A stretch of 64,000 nt of DNA from Tepidamorphaceae bacterium (lineage in GTDB: Bacteria > Pseudomonadota > Alphaproteobacteria > Rhizobiales > JAKSCL01), in assembly GCA_028289445.1 (NCBI GenBank), contig JANQPO010000017.1, forward strand, positions 223,537 to 287,536, read 5' to 3'. The stretch's first letter is position 1; each line of letters starts with the position of its first letter. Position numbers and translations under genes: made by a program. Below, in pieces: positions 8,489-16,707 of this stretch. The notes beneath the pieces were generated by a model. That model did not search any database, was not told where the DNA came from, and was given only the letters and a program-made list of their open reading frames with translations.

Positions 8489-9856
8489 TCAAAATCCTAT
8501 CGGCCAGTGATTGATCTTTGAACCGTCGATGAACCGGCTGTGACGGAAGGGCGTGGGATCGACAACCGGGTCTTCGCCCGTGATCAGTTCGGTTATCAGC
8601 TGACCGGCCGCGGGGGCGATGCCGAAGCCGTGGCCGGAATAGCCCGTGGAGATATAAAATCCGGGGATCGCGTCTACCGGCGAGATAACGGGAATGGCAT
8701 CGGGCGTCACGTCGATCCAGGCGCTCATGCGCTCGTTGACGACGAGATCCTTGAACGCCGGAAACAGTGCCTTGATGTTGATGATCGCCTGGTCGAGAAT
8801 GGCGTGCGCCGGTTCGGGACGTAGGACGCGGATCTTTTCGAACGGGCTGGGGCGATCCAGTTGCCATCGCGTTCTGGTGAAGGTTTCCTGCAAGGACCGT
8901 TTGCCGATCCGAAACTTCATGGCGCGCCACTCGTTCTTCAGGGCCGGGACATAGTCGCGCAGATAGCGAAGGCTGTCGGGAACGATATCGACCGGATGTG
9001 CCGAGCGCATTGAAATGTTGTAACCCTCGTCCAGGCGCTTGCGGAAACCGAAACCCTTGCCCGAGCCGCAACCGGCAGGGCCGCCGGTGATCGGCCTGGT
9101 TCGCATCACCTGCGACAGTAGTTTGAGCTGGGGAAGCTTGACGCCCTGATTTCGACCGAAAAGAGTCGACCACACGCCGCCGGCCAGAACTACGCTGTTG
9201 CAGCAGATGCGACCCTTCTCGGTGGCGACTTCGCTCACCCGACCCCCTTCAGTCTCAAAACCGCGAACGGCGCATCCCTCGACAATGCGCGCGCCCAGTC
9301 GCACGGCAGCGCGGGCGATCGCTCGACTTGCGATGTGCGGTTCTGCAAAACCGTCGCTCGCTGTGTGCAGACCGCCCGCCCAGCTTCGGGTTGCGCCCGG
9401 CGCGAAGCTGCCGATCTCGTTTGCCGATACAAACCGAGTATCAAGATTGAAGCCTTCGACCGCCTTCATCCAACCATCATATTTCGCAAGGTCCTTTTCT
9501 TCGTCGCAGAAATAGGTGATGCCGCAAACGCGAAAGCCGACGTCGACGCCAAGAATCGACGCATATTCGGACCACATCTGCTGGGCGCGGATCATCAACG
9601 GAATCTCGCGAGGGTCGCGGCCCATCTTGCGCACCCAGCCCCAATTGCGGCTCGATTGCTCCTCGCCAATACTGCCCTTTTCACACAGCACGACAGGGAC
9701 ATTTCTTTGCGCGAGGGACAGTGCAGCGCAGACACCGACAATGCCGCCGCCGACGATAACGACTTCGGTCTCCGCTGGAACGACATCGAAGCCGTGATCG
9801 TGGGCAGTCTGAATGTTCATTGCTCGCTTCTCACTGATTGACGCCTTGGCCGTCAT
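8489..9856 (-). CDS. FAD-dependent amine/amino-acid oxidase (DadA-like)
   Basis: About 455 residues. The Rossmann motif EVVIVGGGIVGVCAALSLA follows a short leader and is continued by EKGSIGEEQSSRNWGW, the pattern of DAO-type oxidoreductases related to D-amino acid dehydrogenase and opine or sarcosine oxidases. The C-terminus GFYISTGYSGHGFGIAPAAG closes the FAD site. The ATG at 9856 overlaps the LysR stop by 4 bp, but the ATG at 9820 has a better Shine-Dalgarno (GAGAAG) and may be used. It is cotranscribed with the LysR gene and diverges from the molybdoenzyme operon. The substrate is probably an amine or N-substituted amino acid; the exact compound is not readable. Confidence 0.85.
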   Translation of the reverse strand: MTAKASISEKRAMNIQTAHDHGFDVVPAETEVVIVGGGIVGVCAALSLAQRNVPVVLCEKGSIGEEQSSRNWGWVRKMGRDPREIPLMIRAQQMWSEYASILGVDVGFRVCGITYFCDEEKDLAKYDGWMKAVEGFNLDTRFVSANEIGSFAPGATRSWAGGLHTASDGFAEPHIASRAIARAAVRLGARIVEGCAVRGFETEGGRVSEVATEKGRICCNSVVLAGGVWSTLFGRNQGVKLPQLKLLSQVMRTRPITGGPAGCGSGKGFGFRKRLDEGYNISMRSAHPVDIVPDSLRYLRDYVPALKNEWRAMKFRIGKRSLQETFTRTRWQLDRPSPFEKIRVLRPEPAHAILDQAIINIKALFPAFKDLVVNERMSAWIDVTPDAIPVISPVDAIPGFYISTGYSGHGFGIAPAAGQLITELITGEDPVVDPTPFRHSRFIDGSKINHWPIGF

Positions 9857-10800
9857 GATGACTGGAGTGCGGAGTCAATCGCCGAAATCTTCGCGTGCAA
9901 GTCATCGGGTGTGGAAGGGTGCGCAAAATGGTCGGCGACAAAATCATGGAAGGTGCGCGCGGCGTTGGTGAGGCTCTCCCTGTCTGCGATCAGCCCGAGG
10001 GATACCGGCATCGCCGGCACAAAGGGCCTATACTCCAGCAGCGGATTGCGACGCAGATGCGGTGAAAACGGGCTAACGATCGACACGCCCAGACCAGCGG
10101 CGACCAGATTGCACACCGCCTCGTGCGTTGTGGCCTCGATCATCATCACCCGGCTGACATTTCGCCGCTGGAACAATGTATCGATCTCGAAGCGAAAGGG
10201 CGTGCCGCGCGGAAAGCTGATGAAGGATTGCCTGGCAAGATCTTCGGCGCCGATGATGTCGTGACTTTCGAGTTCGTGCCCAGCGGGAAAGACGCATAGA
10301 ACCGGCCGGCGGAGCAGTTCCTGGACCGGTATCGAGGCATTGGAGATTGGCAGTGTCGCGAAGCCGATGTCGCTACGCCCCGAGGCGACCCATTCCGCGA
10401 CGCGATCTTGTGGCAAGCTATCGAGCCTGACCGCGACGCCCGGATGATGGAGACGGAATCGGGCGATGATGTCCGGCAACACTCCGTTGGCGTAAAGACC
10501 CATGGCCGCGATCGAAACAGTCCCGGTCGTCAGGTTCTTGATGGCCTGAACTTGTTGGCCGAGTTCTTCAAGCCCGACGAACAACCTGTCGACCTGCTCG
10601 CATAGGCGTCTGGCGTCGTCCGTCGGCTCGATACCGTTCCGCAAGCGGCGAAACAGCTTGAAGCCGACGGTTTGCTGAAAGTCCGTCATCAGCCGGCTGA
10701 CGGCTGGTTGGGAAATGCCAAGCAGTTTGGCAGCCTTGGTCATGCTGCCCAGTGTGATGACCGCCCGGAATGCTTCAACTTGTCTGATGTTGAGCTGCAT
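9853..10800 (-). CDS. LysR-family transcriptional regulator
   Basis: A 315-residue LysR regulator. The N-terminal helix-turn-helix is standard (LNIRQVEAFRAVITLGSMTKAAKLLGISQPAVSRLMTDF, with the recognition helix near residues 28-45), followed by a substrate-binding effector domain with the VAAGLGVSIVSPF turn. It is first in the minus-strand transcript, followed directly by the FAD oxidase, and diverges from the plus-strand molybdoenzyme operon across a 196-bp intergenic region. A LysR gene in that position usually controls one or both sides; an inverted repeat at 10870-10891 is a candidate site. The inducer is unknown. Confidence 0.92.
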   Translation of the reverse strand: MQLNIRQVEAFRAVITLGSMTKAAKLLGISQPAVSRLMTDFQQTVGFKLFRRLRNGIEPTDDARRLCEQVDRLFVGLEELGQQVQAIKNLTTGTVSIAAMGLYANGVLPDIIARFRLHHPGVAVRLDSLPQDRVAEWVASGRSDIGFATLPISNASIPVQELLRRPVLCVFPAGHELESHDIIGAEDLARQSFISFPRGTPFRFEIDTLFQRRNVSRVMMIEATTHEAVCNLVAAGLGVSIVSPFSPHLRRNPLLEYRPFVPAMPVSLGLIADRESLTNAARTFHDFVADHFAHPSTPDDLHAKISAIDSALQSS

Positions 10801-10869
10801 GTCGGCTTCGATCCGCTTGAGGATTGATATGTCCCGTCGCGTGGTTTCGACGGTGGGGTGAGTGTCAAG

Positions 10870-10891
10870 TTATAGCATTTGAGTCATATAA
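10870..10891. promoter_or_regulatory. Candidate LysR binding site (TTATA-N12-TATAA)
   Basis: A dyad TTATA / TATAA separated by 12 bp, containing the T-N11-A pattern usual for LysR regulators. It lies 70-91 bp upstream of the lysR start and about 105 bp upstream of the molybdoenzyme gene, in an AT-rich stretch of an otherwise GC-rich region. Assignment rests on position and symmetry only. Confidence 0.4.
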
Positions 10892-10952
10892 ACGCAATTG
10901 ACGACATAGATATTATATCATACCGTTGACCAAACGAGCCGGAGCTTTGGAA

Positions 10953-11000
10953 TTGCGCGACATTGGCGGCCTCTCGTCAGCGCGGGTAATCCCGCGATGA
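10953..11000 (+). CDS. Possible 15-codon leader ORF overlapping the molybdoenzyme start
   Basis: TTG start at 10953 with GGAG 8 bp upstream, reading MRDIGGLSSARVIPR and stopping at the TGA that overlaps the ATG of the next gene (ATGA). The molybdoenzyme gene has no Shine-Dalgarno of its own, so coupled translation from this leader is plausible. It is short, has a TTG start and no known homologue, so it may be chance. Confidence 0.3.
   Translation: MRDIGGLSSARVIPR
10981..10996 (+). promoter_or_regulatory. GC hairpin abutting the start codon
   Basis: CGCGGG-TAAT-CCCGCG, a perfect 6-bp GC stem with a 4-base loop ending at the base before the ATG at 10997. In mRNA it would block initiation unless opened, for example by ribosomes translating the leader ORF through it. 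Confidence 0.5.
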
Positions 11001-13312
11001 CCATTCAACGCTCGGCTTCACACTGGGGTGCGTTCCGTGCCGAGGTCGTTGACGGACGGATCAAAACCGTCTTGCCCTTCGAGCATGACCCGCGGCCAAG
11101 CCCGTTGAATTCGGTCTGGCCGGAAATGGTGAACTCGCCACTGCGGGTGGCCGCGCCCGCCGTGCGCAGCGGTTGGCTTGAAGGCGATGGCGGTTCCGGG
11201 CGCGGCGAGGACGACTTCTTCGAAGTTACATGGGACTATGCCCTGGATCTCGCCGCCGGCGAGATCGGACGTGTCCGAGAGACGTTCGGCAACAAGGCGC
11301 TATTTGCCGGGTCCTATGGCTGGTCGAGCGCCGGACGTTTGCACCACGCACGTACTTTGGTGCGCCGATTCTTCAATTCGATCGGCGGGTTTACCGATCA
11401 GATGACGAACTACAGCTATGGCGCGGCGATGACGTTCCTCCCACGCGTCGTCGGCACGCAAAGCGCGATCGGCTCTCATCTCACATCAGCTCGCTCAATT
11501 CGCGATCATTGCGATGTAATGCTCGCTTTCGGCGGCATTCCGACGAAGAACTGGGAAGTCCAGGCAGGCGGATCGGGCGAACACCGCTACGACCTTTTCA
11601 TGGCGGCGCTGTCCCACGGTACGCAGCTTATCAACATCTCGCCCCTCAAGGCGGATGTCGGCGACGATCATGCGAACCGCTGGATTCCCATTCGGCCCAA
11701 TACCGATACCGCGCTGATGCTGGCGATGATGCGCGTGCTTGACCGGGAAGGGGAGGTGGATCGAGCGTTTTTGGAGCGCTACTGCGCGGGCGCCGACATA
11801 TTGTGCGATTACCTCGCGGGAAAGACCGACGGGGTAGAGAAGACGCCACAGTGGGCCAGCAGCATAACGGCTGTTTCGGCCGAGACGATCGAGGCTTTGG
11901 CGCTCAGCCTGATCGGCAAGCGTGTTCTGGTTACCGCCAATTGGAGCCTTCAGCGGGCGCGCCATGGCGAGCAACCGTACTGGGCGGCGATCGCACTGGC
12001 CGCGATGCTCGGCCAAATCGGTTTGCCCGGCGGCGGCTTTGCCTTTGGCTATGGCTCCTCGAACGGCATGGGCAATCCGCGCTTTGACACGCCGCTGTAC
12101 AGTTTGCACGTCGGCGACAATCCCACCGGTTCCGCTATCCCGGTCGCTCGGGTCGCCGATATGCTTCTCACGCCGGGCGGTACGTTTCAGTACGATGGGC
12201 GCGTCATTACCTATCCCGACATACATCTTGTTTATTGGGCTGGCGGCAATCCGTTTCATCATCATCAAGACCTAAACCGCCTACGTGAGGCATTCCGCAG
12301 GCCGGATACCGTCATCGTCAACGAGTGCTATTGGACGGCCACCGCCCGGCACGCCGATATCGTTTTTCCCGCGACAACGGCCCTTGAGCGCGACGATATC
12401 GGCGGGGCATCGCGCGATCCGTTCATTCTGGCCATGCACAAGCTGGTGGAGCCGGTGGGCCAGGCGCGCAACGACTATCAGATATTTGCCGCGCTCGCCG
12501 AACGTCTCGGCGCACATCGGGCGTTCACGGAAGGGCGGAGCGCGGAGCAGTGGCTGGAGAAGGCGTGGCTGGAGATCTCGGCTCGACTGGCGGCGCGCGG
12601 GATCGTCGCACCACAACTGGAGCAATTTTGGGAACACGGGTATATCCGTATCCCCGATCCTGATGACGACTACGTCATGTTTGCCGATTTCCGGGCGGAT
12701 CCGGAAAAACACCGGCTCAACACGCCCTCCGGCAAGATCGAACTGTTCAGCCAACAAGTTGTCGATTTCACCAATGGCGCACAACCTGGACATCCGGTTT
12801 GGCTGGACCCGGAGGAATGGTTGGGTGCGACGGCCGCCGATGTCCATCCGATCCATCTGCTGACCCCGCAGCCGAAGCATCGCCTGCATGGGCAAATGGA
12901 CTGGAGCGCACACAGCCGGGCCGGCAAGCGTCATGGGCGCGAAATCGTCAAGATGCACCGCGATGACGCGCGGGCGCGCGGCATTGGAGATGGCGACATC
13001 GTCCGCTTGTTCAACGACCGCGGCGCCTGCCTGGCGGTCGCCGAACTGGAAACGGCGATGATGCGCGGCGTTGCGCTATTGGCGACCGGGGCGACCTACG
13101 ACCCGGAAGGCAAGGCGGACCGCAACAGCAATCCAAACGTGCTCACCCGCGACATTGGCTCGTCCGAACTCGGCCAAGGGTGCGCGGCACAATCCTGCCT
13201 GGTGGAGATCGAGCGGTTCAGGGGAAGCCTGCCCGAACTGCGGATTGAACGTCCTCCGACCATACGCTCTTCCGAACACCTGCGGGATGAACTTTGGGGC
13301 GCGCGCGCATGA
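10997..13312 (+). CDS. Molybdopterin-dependent oxidoreductase (BisC / DMSO reductase family)
   Basis: A 771-residue bis-MGD molybdoenzyme. It starts directly with SASHWGAFRAEVVDGRI, lacks the N-terminal Cys cluster for an Fe-S centre, and has no Tat signal, which resembles cytoplasmic biotin-sulfoxide-reductase-like (BisC) enzymes rather than periplasmic TorA. The molybdenum-region loop GSYGWSSAGRLHHA (about 105-118) and later guanine-dinucleotide motifs (WAGGNPFHHHQDLNRL, NECYWTATARHADIVFPATT) are intact. It is first in a tightly packed plus-strand run with four following genes, overlapping the next by ATGA. It may catalyse an oxygen-atom transfer or hydroxylation on an N- or S-containing substrate; the physiological electron partner is not encoded nearby. 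Confidence 0.9.
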   Translation: MTIQRSASHWGAFRAEVVDGRIKTVLPFEHDPRPSPLNSVWPEMVNSPLRVAAPAVRSGWLEGDGGSGRGEDDFFEVTWDYALDLAAGEIGRVRETFGNKALFAGSYGWSSAGRLHHARTLVRRFFNSIGGFTDQMTNYSYGAAMTFLPRVVGTQSAIGSHLTSARSIRDHCDVMLAFGGIPTKNWEVQAGGSGEHRYDLFMAALSHGTQLINISPLKADVGDDHANRWIPIRPNTDTALMLAMMRVLDREGEVDRAFLERYCAGADILCDYLAGKTDGVEKTPQWASSITAVSAETIEALALSLIGKRVLVTANWSLQRARHGEQPYWAAIALAAMLGQIGLPGGGFAFGYGSSNGMGNPRFDTPLYSLHVGDNPTGSAIPVARVADMLLTPGGTFQYDGRVITYPDIHLVYWAGGNPFHHHQDLNRLREAFRRPDTVIVNECYWTATARHADIVFPATTALERDDIGGASRDPFILAMHKLVEPVGQARNDYQIFAALAERLGAHRAFTEGRSAEQWLEKAWLEISARLAARGIVAPQLEQFWEHGYIRIPDPDDDYVMFADFRADPEKHRLNTPSGKIELFSQQVVDFTNGAQPGHPVWLDPEEWLGATAADVHPIHLLTPQPKHRLHGQMDWSAHSRAGKRHGREIVKMHRDDARARGIGDGDIVRLFNDRGACLAVAELETAMMRGVALLATGATYDPEGKADRNSNPNVLTRDIGSSELGQGCAAQSCLVEIERFRGSLPELRIERPPTIRSSEHLRDELWGARA

Positions 13313-14121
13313 GATTCGATCACTTAGTTCTACTGGTCCGGGATCTCGACAAGGCCTCCGTCGATTTCAAGAAGCTCGGATTTGTCGTGCTGGAACGCGA
13401 CGACACCAGCCACGGTTCGACCAGGTTCCGCTTCGTGTCGTTCGATGATGGCGCCTATATTCTGCTGACCGCCTTTTCGAGCGACGCGGCCATGGCGGCG
13501 CACCGGCTGGGACCGGTTCTGGCCGCGGGCGAAGGCTGGGCGGACTACTCCTTTCTGGTCGACGATGCACACGCGGCCGGCCGGATGCTTGAAGCCGCCG
13601 GCATGTCCGTGGCCGGTCCGGTCGAGGTGGCCAATACGGTTGCCGGAGGCCACAAATGGGCGCTCGATCTGTTGATGGCTGGTCGCGGTGCGGGCGGCGA
13701 TGTCGCGCTTCCCTTTCTGGTGTCCAATCGCCAGGGCGTCGAGCATCGCATTCCGGGACCATCGACACATGCCAATGGGGCCAACGGCGTCACCGGCGTC
13801 AAGGTTGTAAGCACCGATCCCGCCGGGGTCGTCGACGGGCTGGTTGCGATAGGCGGGAAACGAATGGTCGATGGGCCGGCGGACCGAGACGATATCCGCG
13901 TCGCCGTATCGGACGGTTGGGTGGATGTCGTCGCCAATGACGCATTGCCTTTGAAGCCTGAGGGCGGCTTCTTCGAAGCGCATCTTTCCTGCGATCGGTC
14001 CAATCTTCCGCCAGACGGCGAATTGCTCGATATCGATCTGACGCACGGCGCGGCATTGCGGCTGGTGCCGCCGGGATCGCGCGACGCTCTTGCTGAAAGG
14101 CGCGGGAGCCCAGGGTCATGA
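13309..14121 (+). CDS. VOC superfamily, glyoxalase-like domain protein
   Basis: A 270-residue protein beginning MRFDHLVLLVRDLDKASVDFKKLGF, the first beta-alpha-beta unit of the vicinal oxygen chelate fold, with a second module from about residue 155 (GVTGVKVVSTDPAGVVDGLVA). It resembles the Glyoxalase_3 type, often found with catabolic enzymes. Its role may be isomerase, lyase or ring-opening; the sequence does not fix it. The ATG at 13309 overlaps the molybdoenzyme stop by 4 bp and its own end overlaps the isochorismatase start by 4 bp, so it belongs to the pathway. Confidence 0.82.
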   Translation: MRFDHLVLLVRDLDKASVDFKKLGFVVLERDDTSHGSTRFRFVSFDDGAYILLTAFSSDAAMAAHRLGPVLAAGEGWADYSFLVDDAHAAGRMLEAAGMSVAGPVEVANTVAGGHKWALDLLMAGRGAGGDVALPFLVSNRQGVEHRIPGPSTHANGANGVTGVKVVSTDPAGVVDGLVAIGGKRMVDGPADRDDIRVAVSDGWVDVVANDALPLKPEGGFFEAHLSCDRSNLPPDGELLDIDLTHGAALRLVPPGSRDALAERRGSPGS

Positions 14122-14813
14122 AGCGCACCGATCTGACGGCCAAGGCCATCTACGAGGCATGGAAGGCGAATCCGACGTTGCCGGCGTTCGGCTTCGGGGT
14201 GCGCGTTTGTCTGCTGAATGTCGATTTGCAACGGCGGTATACCGACACGGAGACCTTCGCCACCGCCTACGAAGGTGACAGCAACCAACTCCAGTTCGTC
14301 AACGCGATCGCCAGGGCCGTGCGCGACATGGCCATGCCGGTGGTCTGGACCTATGTGGCATATTTGCCGGATGGCAAGGATTGCGGTCGCTGGGGCACCC
14401 GAAGCGATGCGCCGATGGCGATCCAAAATGTAGGCCACCAGTCCCCTCAGGCCGAGATCGACGCCCGCCTTGAGGTTGATCGCGATCGCGACCTCATACT
14501 GCACAAGCGCATGGCGTCGGCGTTCTTCGAAACGCACTTGTCCTCGTTTCTCGTTTTCAACCGCATCGATACGCTGATCGTGACCGGGGGGGCTACGTCG
14601 GGATGCGTGCGGGCCAGCATTGTTGACGCCATGTCACACGGGTATCGCGTGATCGTTCCCGAAGAGTGCGTGGCCGATCGCGAAGAGAGCCCGCACTATG
14701 CGGCGCTCTACGACATTGCCGTGAAATACGGCGACGTGCTGCCCGCCGCCGAGGTTCTCGAAAGTCTCGCCTCCATGCAGGGCAACAAACCGGTGACAGT
14801 CAATGCTCAGTGA
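14118..14813 (+). CDS. Isochorismatase-family amidohydrolase (N-carbamoylsarcosine amidase-like)
   Basis: A 231-residue cysteine hydrolase. The Asp of the triad is in LLNVDLQRRYTD, the Lys in LILHKRMASAFFETHL, and the catalytic Cys in TGGATSGCVRAS. The spacing and the GGATSGCVRAS block are typical of the N-carbamoylsarcosine amidase/maleamate amidohydrolase branch, which removes ammonia or carbamate from short amides. It overlaps the glyoxalase-like gene (ATGA) and runs 11 bp into the first polysaccharide-deacetylase-like gene. The setting supports a ring- or amide-degrading pathway. Confidence 0.88.
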   Translation: MKRTDLTAKAIYEAWKANPTLPAFGFGVRVCLLNVDLQRRYTDTETFATAYEGDSNQLQFVNAIARAVRDMAMPVVWTYVAYLPDGKDCGRWGTRSDAPMAIQNVGHQSPQAEIDARLEVDRDRDLILHKRMASAFFETHLSSFLVFNRIDTLIVTGGATSGCVRASIVDAMSHGYRVIVPEECVADREESPHYAALYDIAVKYGDVLPAAEVLESLASMQGNKPVTVNAQ

Positions 14814-15738
14814 ACCGTTCAGCTACGATTACGCTCCTTATCAAAACCGCCCCAAGATCGTGTGGCCGAACGGCGCTCGCCTCGCGTTTTGGGTCGCGCC
14901 GAATATCGAGTTCTATGAATACGCGCCGCCCGAGAGCCCGGCTCGTTCGGTCTGGTATCGCCCGGAGCCCGACATCATCAACTATTCCATGCGCGACTAC
15001 GGCAACCGGGTCGGCTTTCACCGCGTGGCCGACGTAATGGTGCGCCACGGTGTGCGCGGCAGCGTTTCATTGAATGTTGCGGTCTGCGACCACTTCCCGG
15101 ACATTATCGAGCGATGCTGTGAACTGGATTGGGAGCTGTTCAGCCACGGCATCTACAACACTCGATATCTCTACAATATGAGCGAGGATCAGCAGCGCGA
15201 GGTCATTCGCGACAGCCGCGAGACGATCAAGCGCCACAGCGGTCAGGACCTCGACGGTTGGCTTTCGCCTGCGATCTCGAACGGCGAAACCACGCAGGAC
15301 CTTCTGGCCGAGGAGGGCATCAAATACACGCTCGATCTCTTTCACGACGATCAGCCCATGCCGGTCAAGGTGCGGTCCGGAAAGCGGTTGGTCAGTGTGC
15401 CATACATGATGGAGACCAATGATGTGCCGACATTGTCTTTCAAACACATCTCGCCAACGGCCTATCTCGACATCGTCAAGGCGCATTTCGACCAACTCTA
15501 TGAGGAGGGGGCGGAGAGCGGCACCATCATGTGCGTTCCGCTGCACCCCTATCTGATCGGCCAACCGCACCGCATCGCCGTGCTTGACGAGATCCTCGGC
15601 TACATAACCGGCCACGATGACGTATGGCTTGCGACCGGGCGCGAAATCGCCGCCTGGTTTGAACAGAACTACTACGACGCGTTTGTCGAGTGGATGAAAC
15701 CGTTCAATCGTGCAGCCGCCAAAGGGCCGACCGCATGA
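14803..15738 (+). CDS. Polysaccharide-deacetylase-fold hydrolase, PuuE/cyclic-imidase-like (copy 1)
   Basis: A 311-residue CE4-fold protein of the allantoinase PuuE/cyclic imidase type rather than a chitin deacetylase. Visible hallmarks are IINYSMRDYGNRVGFHRVADVM near residue 65-86, VCDHFPDIIERCCELDWELFSHGIYNTRY and PLHPYLIGQPHRIAVLDEIL, where His of SHG and HP are likely metal ligands. It has no signal peptide, consistent with a cytoplasmic small-molecule hydrolase. Relatives open hydantoin- or imide-type rings, which would fit the downstream amidases. The gene is followed by a paralogue whose start overlaps its stop by ATGA. Confidence 0.85.
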   Translation: MLSEPFSYDYAPYQNRPKIVWPNGARLAFWVAPNIEFYEYAPPESPARSVWYRPEPDIINYSMRDYGNRVGFHRVADVMVRHGVRGSVSLNVAVCDHFPDIIERCCELDWELFSHGIYNTRYLYNMSEDQQREVIRDSRETIKRHSGQDLDGWLSPAISNGETTQDLLAEEGIKYTLDLFHDDQPMPVKVRSGKRLVSVPYMMETNDVPTLSFKHISPTAYLDIVKAHFDQLYEEGAESGTIMCVPLHPYLIGQPHRIAVLDEILGYITGHDDVWLATGREIAAWFEQNYYDAFVEWMKPFNRAAAKGPTA

Positions 15739-16682
15739 GCGTTCCCGCCGACTATCTCGTTTACCCGAAGCGGCGATCAGGCCCCGATCATGACCGCTAT
15801 GGACATCGCTATCTGGCGACGGCGCCGGCCGTCGCTTGGCCGGACGGCAAACACTTGCTGATCTGGGTCACCATCCATTGCGAGCATTTTCCAATGGACA
15901 TGCCCAAGGAGCCGTTCGTGCCGATCGGCGGCATGGATCGCCCCTCTCCGAGCGTTTGGGATTATTCGACCCGTGACTACGGCAATAGGGTGGGGATTTT
16001 CAGACTGATGCGCGTGCTCGACCGGCATGATTTGCGCGCGACTGTCGCAATGAACAGCAAAGTTGCGGAGCGCTATCCGTATCTGCTCGACGAGATGCTC
16101 AAGCGGAACTGGGAGATAGCCGCCAGTGGCGTCGACATGGGTCGGCTGCATCATGGTTTGCTGTCCAAGGAGGAAGAGCGCGCCCAAGTCGACGAGGCCT
16201 TTACGACGCTGCGGCAGTTGAGCGGCCAGCCGGTCATCGGATGGCATTCGCCGGCGCATTCCCAGTCCTCCCACACGCCCGAACTGGCCGCCGGCGCAGG
16301 CGCTCGGTACATCGCCGACTGGATCAACGACGACATGCCCTACCGGTTCGAAACCGAGACGGGTGCGCTGGTCCAAATGCCACTCTCCTATGAGCTTTCC
16401 GATCGCAAGATCCTCTTTCTGCACAACCAATGCACCGACGACTACGCCGCGCAAATCACCGCGGCCTTCGACTGCCTGGACGCCGAGGCGCGCGAGAAGG
16501 GTGGACGGATTCTGTCTTTGTCCGTGTCACCTTGGGTGATCGGTCAACCTAGTCGCATTGCGGTGTTCGACCGGCTTCTAGAATCGTTTCTTTCCCGCGA
16601 TGGCGTCGCCGGCGCAACGGGTGCGACGATCTGCGCGGCCTGGGAAAATCACGACGAGCAGGTCGGTATGGAGGACGAATGA
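15735..16682 (+). CDS. Polysaccharide-deacetylase-fold hydrolase, PuuE-like (copy 2)
   Basis: A 315-residue paralogue of the preceding protein. It shares WDYSTRDYGNRVGIFRLMRVLD, a GQPVIGWHSPAHSQS segment and VSPWVIGQPSRIAVFDRLL, but where copy 1 has FSHGIYNTRY this one has AASGVDMGRLHHG, and copy 1's PLHPYLIG reads SVSPWVIG, so two presumed metal-ligand histidines differ. The two may act on different substrates or form a heteromer with one catalytic subunit. The ATG at 15735 overlaps the stop of copy 1; an earlier in-frame ATG at 15690 lies inside copy 1 and is unlikely to be used. Confidence 0.83.
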   Translation: MSVPADYLVYPKRRSGPDHDRYGHRYLATAPAVAWPDGKHLLIWVTIHCEHFPMDMPKEPFVPIGGMDRPSPSVWDYSTRDYGNRVGIFRLMRVLDRHDLRATVAMNSKVAERYPYLLDEMLKRNWEIAASGVDMGRLHHGLLSKEEERAQVDEAFTTLRQLSGQPVIGWHSPAHSQSSHTPELAAGAGARYIADWINDDMPYRFETETGALVQMPLSYELSDRKILFLHNQCTDDYAAQITAAFDCLDAEAREKGGRILSLSVSPWVIGQPSRIAVFDRLLESFLSRDGVAGATGATICAAWENHDEQVGMEDE

Positions 16683-16707
16683 TGGGATTTCGACAGGCGA
16701 CAGCGGG

